Origin: CAWAPS01 sp963783945
Lineage (GTDB): Bacteria > Actinomycetota > Acidimicrobiia > Acidimicrobiales > Palsa-688
DNA: 64,000 nucleotides
Assembly (NCBI GenBank): GCA_963783945.1
Contig: CAWAPS010000007.1
Coordinates: 248,001 to 312,000, forward strand
Reading direction: 5' to 3'
Position 1 is the stretch's first letter, and each line of letters starts with the position of its first letter. The notes under the pieces were generated by a model. That model saw nothing but the letters and a program-made list of their open reading frames with translations. It made no database searches and was not told the origin of the DNA. Positions 8,035-19,484 of the stretch are shown here, piece after piece. The translations under genes and the position numbers were made by a program.

Positions 8035-11000
8035 TCACCTATCCTTCTCCGACGAGACTCCAGACGGACTCAGGGCCAGGCGAAAGCCGTAGTCGCTCGC
8101 GCGGTGCGTCGGTCCGTTCGTGTTGCGGAACGCCGACCGGCAATACGCCGCGACGAGGCCCCAACTGCCGCCACGGTTCACCCGGTACGAGCCCTCTTTG
8201 GCGCCCAGTGGATCGGTGATGGCCCCGACACCATAGTCCGCGTACCAGTCGTGACTCCACTCAAACAGATTGCCGTGCAGATCAAACAGGCCGCGAATGC
8301 TCGGGCGCAATCCCCGCGGCGGATGGACGTGCTTGCCGCTGTTCTCCGTGAACCAGCCAAATCGCCCCAGCAGACTCTCCTCGCTCCCATAGCCGTAAGC
8401 CGTCCGTGCCCCGGCGCGGCTGGCCACTTCCCACTCCGATTCCGTCGGCAACCGAAATCCCCGTCGACCCAGCTCCACGGGCCAGCTCCGCGGAGCCCAG
8501 TTCGCCTCGGGATTCGGTTCGCGTGGAAACTTTGACTTGTCCAGGTTCTCCGGAGCCGGATACGACTGATCCGTTTCCGGCAAGCCCGATTGCCGGCCCA
8601 GCCACCGGCAAAAGCCCACTGCGTCGTACCAGTGCGCACCGTACCCCGCATCCGCGGGTTTCGCATCGAACTGCCGCATGTCTCCAGCGTATTCTTCCGG
8701 CGAAAAGGCGATCAACTCCTCAAAGGTGATCTCTCGATCCAGGAGCGCGAACGGGCGCGTCAGCGTGATGCTGTGCCGGACTTCGCTCTTCTGCCGGCCG
8801 GGTTCGTCCTTGACCGATCCGATATCGTACGCGCCCGCCGGAAACACGACGAAGGTAAAGTAAAACGTCTTCAGCGGCAGCGACTCGGGGGGTGATTGGA
8901 ACGTGCTCGGCACCGGCGACGTCCCGGACTTGGCTGTTTCGCCCGCCTTCGCCGCCTCACCTTCCTCAGACTTGGGTTTCTTCGGAGACGGCGGTGGCGC
9001 CGGTCCCGGCTTTTTCTCGGCTGGTGTTTCCTTGGGCTTGGGCGGTGTCGGGGCCACCGTGATCGCGAGCGTGAACCATTCCCGGCCCGGGGAATAAGGC
9101 ACGGCCGTCTGGTCCACCTGCCGCGCGACCTCAGCCTGCCCCCATCGCCGCAGCAGCCAGCCCGCCGCCCCATGCACGCCGGAGCTGGGATCGCTCCGAT
9201 ACCAATCGGCCAGTTGTTTCAGTAACGAGTCCCGACGCGCGTCCGGGATCTCCGCGAGCGTGAATTCCCCCAGCGCCAAGAGCAGCGCGTACCGGGCGCC
9301 ACGGCGATCCCGCTGGGCCGGACTTTCGCTCACGATCCGCAAGCATTCCAAGAGCGGCTCCGCGCCCACACCACGCGACCGACAGCGGAATATGAATTGC
9401 GTCAGTGCTTCCGGGTCGTCGGTCACTTCCAGGGCCGGCAGCACCTTCTCGCGCTCGCCCAGCCGCAGCAGCGTCACCGCGGCATTCGCGCGGCGCTGGC
9501 CATACGCCACACGCTCTACTGATCCCAACTCTGATGGCGGTGGCGTGGCCGCGATCTGAGCGAGCTGCTCGACCGCGGCCGGGTCGGGGTTCGCCGCCAC
9601 AATCGGATACAGCACGGCGTGCTGCTCAGGAGTCGCGACCGTGAGCAGCCCGGACAGCTTGGCGATGTCGCCGGCCGCAAAATCCGCGAAGGCGTTCGCG
9701 GCGCTCAACCGCTGGCCCTCGGTCGCTTTCGGGTCGGCGAAGATCCGCTCCAGATCGCCTAGCAATCGAGCGCGGATCGGCCGCAGCCCCTCGCGCAAGA
9801 GCGGCTGAAACTCGGCATTGGAAGCAACCAGTTGCTCGGCCACGAGCTTGAGATCCTGGTCGGTCCACGACGCTCTTTCGGACTCGGGGACGTAATCCGC
9901 CAGAGCCAGTGCCGCCCGGAATCGCCGCTCGCGGTTCGCTTTCTCGTCGCGCAGGATCGCGCGGAATTTCTCCGTCAGTTGGGGTGCCGCTGGGCGCAGT
10001 TCCTGGCGAATCGGCGCGACGTAGGTGACCTTGCCACTGAGCAATTCCTCGGCCAGCGGTAGGACGAGCGATGGATCGCGGGAGACCATCGCCAGGCGGG
10101 CGTGGAGTTGGTTCCGTTTTTCGTCCTGCGTCGTCGCGGGCTGCGAGACGAGCGGTGACAAGAACGTCGAAGCCACCTGGGGATTCGCATCGAGTTGTTT
10201 CACGATGTCAGGAATCTGGGTCGGCTCGGCGCTGACCAGGCGGCCGACCAGGCCTTCGATGCGAGTCGCTTCCTGGTCCTTCGCTTTTTCGGCCAGCAGC
10301 GCGAGTCGATTTTGGTCGACGCGATTCCAGATCCAGAAGCCAGCCGCCGTAAAGAGCCCCATGAGCATGACCGCTGCCGCCAGCCTGGATAAATGGAATC
10401 GATCGGCGCGCCGGATCATACGCTGCTGCGGTTCCTTCCACTGTTGCCTGTCTGTGAGCGCAGCGGATGCTTAGCCATTCCAAAAGCGACGGCAAAAACC
10501 GGTTTTCCGGCTTGGAATTCCAAGCGACCGAAGTGTCGACCAGTTTCAGTTCCGCGCGGCCGGAACGGGTTTCGCGTTGTTTGCGAGTGAGCCATTCGCG
10601 CAGGGAGTGAACAAGGTAATCATGCGTCAGTTGGAAGTACTTTTGCCCGGGAAGCGTGCGCGTGGAGGCGCCGTCGCTCGAGTCTTTGCCTTCCGGGTCG
10701 GTCGGGGTGATGAGCCGGATTTCACTGTCCAGAATCCGAACTAGATCGTCGAAGTCCCTGGTGCGACTTACCATAGCCAGAGGCTTCCAGCAACTCGGCA
10801 TAGGAGCGCATCGTTCCCTTGATGTCCGTGCCGGAATCGGGCAGCAAGTTTTTCAGAACGGCACGGGCCGCTTTCTGGTGATAGCGATGCTGGGGAGGTG
10901 ATGTCGTCGCACTGAACGTCTCTTCGAGAAACGTCACACCCACGCCCCTAGTACCGCCAACCTCCCTGAGCGACGCTGGGGTCCAGGCCTTGCTCTTCAT

Positions 11001-12834
11001 CATTTCGGCAAACAGTGCCAGACGCACGGAGATGACTTTGCCCTCCTCAGCCAGACCGGCGACCGATTGCGTCACGAAGGACTTCTGTCCCGGGTCTGTT
11101 TCGCCGAGATTGTCCGGCAAGGTTCCAAACGCCCGGCCAAAGGCCGCCAGCACTTTTTCGGCATGGCGGATGGGAAAGAGATCGACGGCCGCGGAGTTGA
11201 CGGCTTCGACAAGCCTGACTTCCAGCGCTCGCATGAAGCGAGTTGCCGCCATCCAGAAATCGTCCCGCACCATCACGATGCACTGGAGTCGGCCTCCATC
11301 GCACTGCCTGAGCGCTTGAACGAGGTCCGTATCCTCTTCTTCCTTTTTCGCATGGAGCCATTGCTCGAACTGATCAAGGACGATCAGCACTTTCTTGCCA
11401 ATCGGGATGCCCTTGCCTCGTCGCAATGCCGCCAGCGATTCTTTCAGGCTCAACTTGTCTTCGACTGCCGGGCAGCGTTTCCGCAGTCCATGCAGCAAGC
11501 GTGTCTCGGTCTCTTCGGGCGTGGCTTCGATGTAAACCGCGATCACACCTTCGGATAGCCGGGGCAACAGGCCCGCCTTGACCAGCGACGACTTGCCGCA
11601 TCCCGATGGCCCATAGATCAGGCCCACCGAAAACGTGTGGTCGGGATCGGTTTCCTCGATGCGCAGTCTTCCAGAACCTTACGCTATCGGGAAGTCCTTC
11701 GCGATCACGGGGACCCGGCAACAGTTCCAGAAAGAAATCGGCGTCATGAGCGTCAAAGGACCGCAAGCCCTTGGGCACGATCTTAATGTGCCGGCTCTCG
11801 GCAGCGGGCGCGGCGGCTGGCATCGTCCCACGAGGTATAGCGCTGCCCCCGGTGGCCGACACCGCCGACTGTGGTTCAACTGGTTGCGATTCGGCCTGGC
11901 TCGGCCTGCGTTCCGCGCTTGTTGCGCCCAGCCAGTTCCGCAAATCGTTCGCCATGTCAACGGCCGTGGTGTAACGATCCGACGCTCGTCTTGCCATGGC
12001 CTTGAGACAGATGCGTTCCAGTTCCTTCGGGATTGCGTCGTTGATTTGCCGTGGCGGGCGAACCTCGGCGGTGGTGATTTGCTCCAGCACTTCGGTTATC
12101 GATTCTCCCTTGAACGGCCGGCGACCCGCCAGCAATTCGTAAAGCACGACGCCCAGGCTGAAAATGTCGCTGCGACCATCAACCCGATGCCCCTCGCCTC
12201 GGGCCTGTTCGGGACTCATGTAGGCCGGCGTCCCGGCGTAAATTGGTCCCTTGCCGATGTTCTCTTCTCTGAGCGCCAACCCGAAATCGACGACATAGGG
12301 CTTACCGTCGTTGCCGATCAGGATATTGCCCGGCTTCACGTCCCGATGGACGAGTCCCTGCTTGTGGGCGTAATGCAGGGCGTCGGCTACGGTCGCCGCC
12401 AGTTCCGCGGCTTCCCGGTATTGAGGCCGTTGTTGTTTCAGCCTCTTCGCGAGGTCGGTCCCATCGATAAATTTCGAGACAATGTAGCAGGGGTAATTCT
12501 CCGTGTTGCCGACATCATGCACCGGGACGATGCCGGGATGGTCGAGATTGGCGACCGTGCGAGCCTCAGCCAGATACATTTCCGCATCTTCGGGATGCGA
12601 GATCAGGCTGGCGTGCGGCACCTTGACGGCGACGGGCCGGTTCAGTTGCTCGTCCTGAGCGAGATAGACAAGGCCGAAGCCCCCCTGGCCCAGCACTTTC
12701 TCGATGCGATAGCGGCCGATCCGCTGGGGATGCTCCTCACGGGCAGCCTCAGTTTGCGGGTTCGGTTTCCCATCGCGGTCGTGCGTCACATCGACTGTGT
12801 TCGATTCGTTCACGGCTGGCGTCGCCTTCCTCAC
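8035..12834 (-). CDS. DGR target: Ser/Thr kinase - STAND NTPase - membrane segment - FGE-fold protein
   Basis: This 1600-codon gene starts at a GTG (12834). Residues about 40-310 are a protein kinase: GQGGFG loop, catalytic Lys71, HRD 163-165, DFG 183-185. From about residue 405 a STAND-type NTPase follows with Walker A GPSGCGKSS and Walker B VLIVLDQFEQW, then a domain with YFQLTHDYLVHSLREWL. A membrane segment (AAAVMLMGLFTAAGFWIW) lies near residue 820. A helical, HEAT-like region and a proline-lysine linker lead to a formylglycine-generating-enzyme-like domain (about 1310-1590; FRLPTESEWEVASRAG, LHGNLFEWSHDWY, RVNRGGSW, YGFRLAL). The variable repeat forms its last 40 residues. Frame breaks lie near 11667 (extra G in ACTGCGC), 10770 and 10462. 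The FGE/C-type-lectin fold is the usual scaffold for DGR diversity, so the C-terminus probably binds varied ligands outside the cytoplasm and signals to the kinase/NTPase part. Confidence 0.88.
8070..8194 (-). repeat. DGR variable repeat (VR) in the target gene
   Basis: This is the diversified copy of the template at 7197-7321, at a constant offset of 873 bases. Sixteen substitutions change 13 residues, nearly all from Asn codons in the template (for example Asn to Tyr, Phe, His, Asp or Ser). Invariant stretches RVNRGGSW and GFRLAL frame the variable positions, as in other lectin-fold DGR targets. All differences fall on template adenines. Confidence 0.93.
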
Positions 12835-12955
12835 CCATGCCCGTCAATTTCGTCACCCCTGAGTCAGTCCGATTTTACAGGCGTGGCCCGACATCGGCGA
12901 CTACTCGTCAGCCGATCACCCACGACCAAGCCCGTTCGGGCCTCCATTCGGACGC

Positions 12956-13125
12956 GATTTGGCAACAATTTGGCAACAGGATTGGCAATATCAGCCCAAT
13001 GCCGCGACAATGTACGTTGTTCACGCTGGCATCGTAACTGGCTCGAAATCAACGGCTTTAAGTGTCGCTACAACGTGTTTCCAACGCCACGCTGATGGCA
13101 GACGTACCGGACTCAAAATCCGGTT
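12956..13125 (+). repeat. att-like repeat copy B, truncated in the tRNA-Leu part
   Basis: This copy shares the doubled TTTGGCAACA/TTTGGCAAC start, the ATCAGCCCAATGC block, the CTTTAAG...CAACGTGTTTCCAA block and the tRNA-Leu-like GGCAGACGTACCGG-ACTCAAAATCCGG anticodon arm. It ends just after the anticodon stem; the T arm and acceptor strand are missing. It lies 120 bases upstream of the divergent start of the DGR target, so copies A and B enclose the DGR and the DUF4258 pair in the same orientation. Confidence 0.7.
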
Positions 13126-13814
13126 CGCCTGCCAGCAGCTTGATCCCCTACCTGGGGTTGGCGTGAGTCATGTCACACGTGATTCCTGAGCAACACAAGG
13201 GTCGGTAAGGCGCCGGAAATGGTCGTGTCCGGCCCGACCACAGCATCGCGTCTCCAGGCCCGAGGGTGGCCGCAGATCCGGCGCAGCGCTCGCGCAGGAT
13301 CGCCTCAAGCCCGTCCGGGTAGGCTCGTCGGGAGGTGCCAAGAAGTAGATCAACCAAGTCCTGAACTCAATTGTCGAAGATGCGGTACCGTCGGTTATTG
13401 ATCGGCGCGAACGGCGGCAAACGCGGGCGCGGGATCCGAGCCTGGATTGGTGAGCGTGCCCACGATGTACGCCGCGTCCGGAACTACTGGGCACACGAAC
13501 AGGATGCGGCGCCCCGCACCTCACCGTCGACGAAGGCCGCGACCGATTGCAGGCTTACCTGCACGAGCTACCCGACGAATGGGGCTGATCCCGCGATCGG
13601 TGGAACCACATCGATTCCGGCATGCGTGCTGGGTGGCCCCCACCTCACAGGGTGTTCCAGACGCCCACTCATTCTCAGGTCGGAGGTGGGAATCCAGGAG
13701 GTTGACTCGACCGAATGAGGCTGAACCGCCCGGGCATACTCCCGGCGGGTGGTCGCCTCAATGCGAAGGTCATGTCGACGGATGCGCACCGGGTGGCTGA
13801 GGCCGGTGGCATCT
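13126..13814. other. Stretch without a recognisable gene; possible small-gene remnant
   Basis: Nothing here can be named. On the plus strand, two frames joined by one frameshift near 13520 give about 60 residues (WIGERAHDVRRVRNYWAHEQ, then DRLQAYLHELPDEWG with a stop at 13588), which look like real protein sequence and may be the tail of a decayed gene. The rest, to the 20-base junction sequence at 13827, shows only shadow frames. Confidence 0.35.
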
Positions 13815-14189
13815 TCAGGCGCAAAAAGTGGGTGTCTTAGCGTCATTGAGCCGCCACTCGACCCAGCTCTCCGAAACCGGCAACGGCCGCCGCGACTTAT
13901 CGCGAGGTGGAAAGAGGGCCCCCCAGCGCCGTACGGCTTGCTCGTCCGACCAGCCTTTCGCGACGTCGGGATCGAGACGCACGAGCACGTGCAAATGATT
14001 GTCCATCACGGAAAACCCGCCCACGGCGACGGAGAAAATTCCCACAAGTTCTTGTAGTCGAAGCTCGATCCATTCTTTGCGGTCATCCGCGCCTTCGCCA
14101 AGCAAAAACGCGCGTCGCACACAACGCGTCACGCAGTGGTACCAACGAGTCACGGAAGGGTCGACGAGATGCGCCCGAGCCATCGTCAT
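13815..14189 (-). pseudogene. REP-associated tyrosine transposase (RAYT-like), N-terminal fragment
   Basis: The frame starts MTMARAHLVDPSVTRWYHCVTRCVRRAFLLGEG, typical of the Y1-transposase-like RAYT proteins, and contains the metal-binding HLH of DNHLHVLVRLDPD. After WVEWRLND the frame enters the 20-base junction repeat and stops, so about two thirds of the roughly 350-residue protein is lost. A close paralogue, split in a different place, is at 41483-41674 and 44156-45022; over the first 65 residues the two are nearly identical, which shows the family amplifies in this genome. Confidence 0.8.
13827..13846. repeat. 20-base junction repeat, copy 1
   Basis: The sequence agtgggtgtcttagcgtcat is identical to 36295-36314 in the same orientation. 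Both copies lie exactly at the point where a gene is broken: here the transposase fragment to the right stops matching its family. The flanks beyond 20 bases differ. It may be the terminal sequence of a lost mobile element. Confidence 0.6.
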
Positions 14190-14407
14190 GGTGAATTCTC
14201 CAGGAGTGATCGGCCCAAGCGACCTAAACCGTTCGACCGCGTCAACATTGCATTGCCTGTCCTTGCCTTTGCACCGCCCTTGCCCAGGACGGTGCCGTTC
14301 GCCTGTTTATTGCCTTCATGTCACGACGCCCGCAAACGGTCCTCCCCCCGGGCGCTGATGGTGCGCCCGAGGGAGAGAGAGCCGGCCAGGGAAGATCGCG
14401 GCGGCAC

Positions 14408-17400
14408 TCAGACGTAGGTCACCGTGCCATAGATGTTGTTGTTGCTGAAGGAGGCGAAGTTCAGCGCGACCGTCGATTTATGGAGGGTGACCACTCCGCC
14501 GGAGGTGACGTAGAGACCGCCGCCGATGCCGTCGCCATTGGCTCCGCCGCCGTAACCGAGGCCGCCCAGGGCCAGGTTCAGGAGGATATCCGTCTGGTCG
14601 AGGGCCGCGGAGCCGGCCGCGCCGACGAAGGCGCCCCCGCCCTCGCCGTTGCCGCCGTTGGCTCCGGAGCCGCCCTTGCCGCCTTGGGCCACGTTAAGGC
14701 TCAGCAAGCTGTTGCTGAGGCTGACGGACGACGTGTCCGAGGCACCACCGATAGCCACGGCGATGCCGCCACCGATGCCGTCGCCGCCGTTGGCCCCGGC
14801 GCCGCCGGCACCGCCTTGGGCCAGGTTGCCAAGGAAGTCGGTGTTGGTGATGGTCGCCGTCGAGTTATTCTCAAGAGCCAGACCGCCGCCGATGCCATCG
14901 CCGCCCGCAACGCCGCTGGCCCCGGGGCCGCCCGTTGCCGTGTTAAAGCTCACCCCGCTGTTGCTCGAGCGCGACACTTCCGCCGTTGCTCAGGATGCCG
15001 CCGCCGATGCCATTGCCACCGGCGCCGCCGCGGGCCTGGTTGACGCTGATATTGCTGGAGGCGACGTTCAGCGTGCCCTGGTTGAAAAGGCCGCCGCCGG
15101 CGACGGCGGAGTTGCCGCTGACGGTGCAGTTGCTCAGCGTGGCCGTGCCGGTGTTTTTCACGCCACCGCCGCTGTTGTTGGAAGAGTTGCCGCTGACGGT
15201 GCAGTTGGTCAGCGTAATCGTGCCAAAAGCGTTTTGCACTCCCCCTCCCCCGAAGAAGATGGACCCGATGCCGCCGGTGGCGGAGTTGTCGGTGAGGCTG
15301 GAGTTGGTCAGCGTGATCGTGCCGCTGCCGTAGTTGAACACGCCGCCGCCGCCCTTGGCGGAATTCCCGGCGACGGTGCAGTTGGCCAGGGTGACGGTGC
15401 CACTCCCAAACCCAAAGTTATATAGGCCGCCGCCGTAGGAGCCGGTGTTGCCGCTGAGGTTGCAGTTGCTCAACGTGGCCGTGCCGGCGTTTCTCACGCC
15501 ACCGCCGCCGAAGGCTGGGTTGCTTGCGGAATTGTCGCTGACGGTGCAGTTGGTCATCGTGAGCATTTGCCCTTGGTTGGAAAAGCGCCCGTTGGCAACG
15601 CCGCCGCCGATAGGGGCGGAGTTGCCGCTGACGGTGCAGTTGGTCAGCGTAAGCGTGCCGCCATTGTACAGGCCGCCGCCGGAGGACTCCTCGGCGGCAT
15701 CAGTGACCGGGTACGGATTGTTGACGGAGTTGCCGTTGACTCTGCAGTTGGACAGCGTGAGCGAGCCATAGTTTTGCACGCCGGCGCCATTGCCGGCGGG
15801 CACGCCGGCGCCATTGCCGGCGGTCTTGCCGCCGGTGATCGTTAGTCCCGAGATGGAGGCAGTAACCAGCCCATCGACCTGGAAGACCCGGCTCAGGCCG
15901 CCGCCGCTGACCGTAACACCCGCCGCCGGGCCCGTGATCGTCGCCTTCCCGTTCGTGCTGCTCAGCTCGAGCTGGGCGCCGGTCAGGGTGATCGTCTGCG
16001 CCGTCTTGAACACGTTCTTATCGAAGGTGATGCCGATGTTTGCCGAGGGGGCGGTGTCGTTGAAGGCGATCGCCTCTGGAAGGCTCAGGAGGCCTGCGCC
16101 CGGGACGAGAGAACCGCTCGTGGTATTCACGACCAGGCTGGTGTAGACCGGGCCGGCGTTTGTCAGATCGAACGTGGTGGAAAAACCCGTGCTGGTGGCG
16201 ACGACGGTGTAACTGCCGTCCACGTTGTTGGGCTCGGCGGTGACCGCGGCTTGGCCGCCGGCGATGACGGCCGGGGAGGCCGACAAAATCGCCGCGGCGC
16301 CGTTGGCCGCCGCATGGGCGACCATGGCGACGCCGCCGCCGTTGACTGGCTCGAGCGGGTTGTTGGCCGTCACCTTCACGGCGAGCGGGTTGGCGAACGG
16401 CGTGCCGATGTTGGCCGTCTGTGGGGTGTCGCCGGGAACGACCGTGAAGTTGAAGCCCTGGCTCTCAAAGGCGCCGATGTCGACGCCGCCAACCCGGCCC
16501 AGGCCGCGCTGGTCGGTCGTGGGGATGCCGAGGCCGTTGGTGCCGGCGTTGATCGCCGGGCTTCCCGGCAGCAGGGCCGCCGTCTGGGTGGGGCCGCCGT
16601 AATTGCCCAGCGGGGCCAGCAACGGGTTGGTCACGCCGACGAGGTTACCGTTGACCCCGTTCGCTAGCCCGCCCGCGTAGCCGGTGCCGATCAGGTTGTT
16701 CGTGCCCGACAAAGAGAAGGCGTAGATGTCGCCCTGGACTCCCCTTTCCCCGCCAGCGACGATCGTGTTGGTCAGCGTGGCCGGGCCCGGCGCAAACAAG
16801 CCGCCCACGCGATTGGCGGAGTTGGCGGTGACAGTGCAGTTGGTCATCGTGAGCGTGGGCCCTTGGTTGGAATAGGTCCCGTTGGCCAGGCCGCCGCAGC
16901 CAAAGTTGCCAGTGGCGGAGTTGCCGCTGACTGTGCAGTTGGTCATTGTGAGCGTGCCGCCGTTGTATAGACCGCCGCAGCCAAAGTTGCCAGTGGCGGA
17001 GTTGCCGCTGACGGTGGAGTTGGTCAGCGTGAGCGCGCCGTCGTTGGACAGGCCGCCGCCGTCGTAAGCGGAATTGCCGCTAAAGGTGCAGTTGTTCAGC
17101 GTGGTCGTGCCGAAGTTGGCCAGGCCGCCGCCATCGCCAGCGGTCGTGCCGCCGGTGATCGTTAGTCCCGAGATGGACGCGGTGACCAGTGCATCGACCT
17201 GGAACACCCGGCTCAACCCGCCGCCGCTGACCGTCACGCCCGCCGCTGGCCCGGTAATCGTTTCGGTCTCGCTGGCGTTGCTCAGCTGGACCTGGTTGCC
17301 CGTCAGGGTGATCGTCCGCGACGTGGCGAAGACGGTGCTGCTAAAGGTGATGTTCGAATTTCCCGAGTGGTCGAAATCGGCGAAGAGGATGGCTTCAGGC

Positions 17401-18845
17401 AGGCTCAAGAGGCCCGCTCCAGGGAAGAGAGAAGGGCTCGTCGTATTGACGATAAGGTGCGCGAAGACCGGGCCGGTGTTCGTGAGATTGAAGGTGGCCG
17501 GTGATGAGCCCGAGGCCGCGGTCACCGCCACGACCTGGTACGATCCATCCATGTTGTTGGGCGCGGCGGTGACGGCGGCCTGGCCGTTGGCGATGACGGC
17601 CGGGTTGGCGGACACGAACGCAGCCGCGGCGCGATTGCTCGCGAAATTGTCGACGAAGGTGACAACACCTTCGTTCACCGGCTCGACCGGGTTGTTGGCC
17701 GTCACGTCCACGGCGAGCGGGTCAGCGAACGCCGTGCCGATGCTCGCCGTCTGCGGGGTGCTGCCGGCGACCGGCGTGAGGGTAAAGCCCTGGCTCTCGA
17801 AGGCGCCGATGTCGACGCGCGACAACCCGGCCCAGGCCGCGCTGGTCGGTCGTGGGGATGCCGGGGCCGTTGGTGCCGGCGTTGATGGCCGGGCTTCCCG
17901 GCAGCAAGGCCACCGTCTGGGTCGGGCCGCCGTAATTGCCTAGCGGGGCCAGCAACGGGTTGGTCACGCCGACGAGGTTGCCGTTGACCCCGTTCACTAG
18001 CCCGACTTCGTAGCCGGTGCCGATCAGGTTGTTCGTGCCCGACAAAGACGTGGCGTAGATGTCGCCTCCCGTCGGCGACAGCGCCACGGAAAACGCCGCG
18101 TTCCCGGCGACGATCGTGTTGGTCAGCATGGCCGTACCCGTCGCCACCAAGCCGCCCCCGTAACCGGCCGAGTTGCGCTGATGGTGCAGTTGTTCAGCGT
18201 GAGCGTGGGCCCGTAGTTGGAAAAGCTCCCGGAGGACACTCCGCCGCCGTAGCCAGTGGTGGAGTTGCCGGTGGAGTTGCCGCTGACGGTGCAGTTGGTC
18301 ATCGTGAGCGTGCCGCCGTTGTACAGGCCGCCCCCGTAGGAGTAGTTGGCCGCGGAGTTGCCGTTGACCGTGCAGCCCGTCAGCGAGGTCGTGCCGAAGT
18401 TGGCCAGGCCGCCGCCGCTGCCGGTGGTGTTGCCGCCGGTGATCGTCAGTCCCGAGATTGACGCGGTGACGCCCCCGTCGATCTGGAACACCCGGCTCGC
18501 CCCGCCGCCGCTGACCGTCACGCCCGCCGCCGGGCCCGTGATCGTCACCGATTCGTTCGCTGTGCTCAGCTCGAGCTGGGTGCCACCCAGGGTGATCGTC
18601 TGCGGCGTGTTGAAAAACGAACCGAACACGATTGTGTTCGCCCCCCCGGCTGTATTCGCCAGGCCGATCTCGTACGGCAGCGAGCCAGCGCCGCCGCTGG
18701 CGTTGTTGGTCACGGTGAACATGGACAGCAGACGGCGGTCCTCCAGGACCACCACCGTCGGCCGCATCCGCCACCGCCGCCGTTTCCGGGGCTCGACCGT
18801 TCCCCGCCCGCTCTTCCCCTGATCCCTGGCTGAGCTGTGAAACAT
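14408..18845 (-). CDS. Large secreted beta-helix protein with repeated surface modules
   Basis: From the ATG at 18845 the N-terminus has the planctomycete export-associated motif MRPTVVVLEDRRLLS. The rest is a right-handed beta-helix built from short repeats of the polymorphic-membrane-protein type (TNCTVSGNSA, GGGLYNGGTL). Two large modules each contain a helix block, a choice-of-anchor Q block (NYGGPTQT, LPGSPAINAG, TDQRGLGR, DIGAFES) and an immunoglobulin-like stretch (PLAV-VTANNP-EPVN). The C-terminus is glycine-rich (GGAGGAGANGGDGIGGG). Frame breaks lie near 18180, 17825 and 14975. The total is about 1480 codons. It is probably exported and surface-exposed, acting in adhesion or as a structural surface protein; no enzymatic motif is visible. 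Confidence 0.8.
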
Positions 18846-18905
18846 GGTTCCTTCGCTTTCTTGTTGTGAAACTAACTCGATTGATGAACAAACTCTCTGA
18901 CGCCT

Positions 18906-19484
18906 TCACGAACGCTCGCGCGGCAGTCTCCCGTTCCCGGCCGACCCCGCCGCGCCGCGGGTCGGTTCGGCAGGCGCCCGCATCGCCGGCGACACATCGG
19001 CCAGCGCCGCGTCGGGCACCACGAACGAGTTCTCCAGCAGCTTCTCGTCGTCGTTGATCAGTTCCGGGTACCTGCGTCCCGGCAGCACCGTCACGGCGAA
19101 GACCTCCTGCACGGCGGTCTCGAACCGCAAGAGCGCGACCACCTGCCCGGTGATCAGGTCGATCGCGCAGACGCCGCAGGTCCGCTGTTCCTCGGTGAGC
19201 CGCTCGGTGATCGCGATGCCGCTAGAGACGGCGCTCTCGCGCACCTGAGAGAGCCCGACAAACGCCAGGACCCTGCCCTCCGGCGGGTGCCCCCCGGCGA
19301 AGTCCAGCCCCCGGGTGAAGCCCGGCACCTCGGCGATCGGCACGTACTTGAGGCTGTTCGGGTCGATGAGCCCGAGCGTCCCTGCGCTCGACTCGCAGAC
19401 CCAGAGGCGGCCGCCGTACCACCGCGGCGAGTGGGGCATCGGCAGCCCGTGGGTGATCACCTTGCCCGAGGCCACGTCCATCAC
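18906..19484 (-). pseudogene. TIGR03032/DUF4915-family protein, C-terminal fragment
   Basis: The frame contains HGLPMPHSPRWYGGRLWVC, GLIDPNSLKYVPIAEVPGFTRGLD and VCAIDLITGQVVALLRF, which is the second half of the TIGR03032 (DUF4915) beta-propeller-like family. Family members are roughly 350 residues; only 192 are present. The N-terminal half is missing and replaced at 19485 by the 3' end of the gene next door, with a four-base overlap that looks like a recombination junction rather than an operon. The function of the family is unknown. Confidence 0.6.

Noticed and set aside
14318..17943. Long open frames on the plus strand across the beta-helix gene
   Set aside because: They are low-complexity antisense shadows (Pro/Ala/Leu-rich) created by the repeated GGC-rich coding strand, without motifs or ribosome binding sites.
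14408..18845. A CRISPR array or tandem repeat locus, because of the regularly repeated motifs
   Set aside because: The repeats are irregular in length and sequence, preserve a reading frame and encode beta-helix strands; there are no identical direct repeats with unique spacers and no cas genes.
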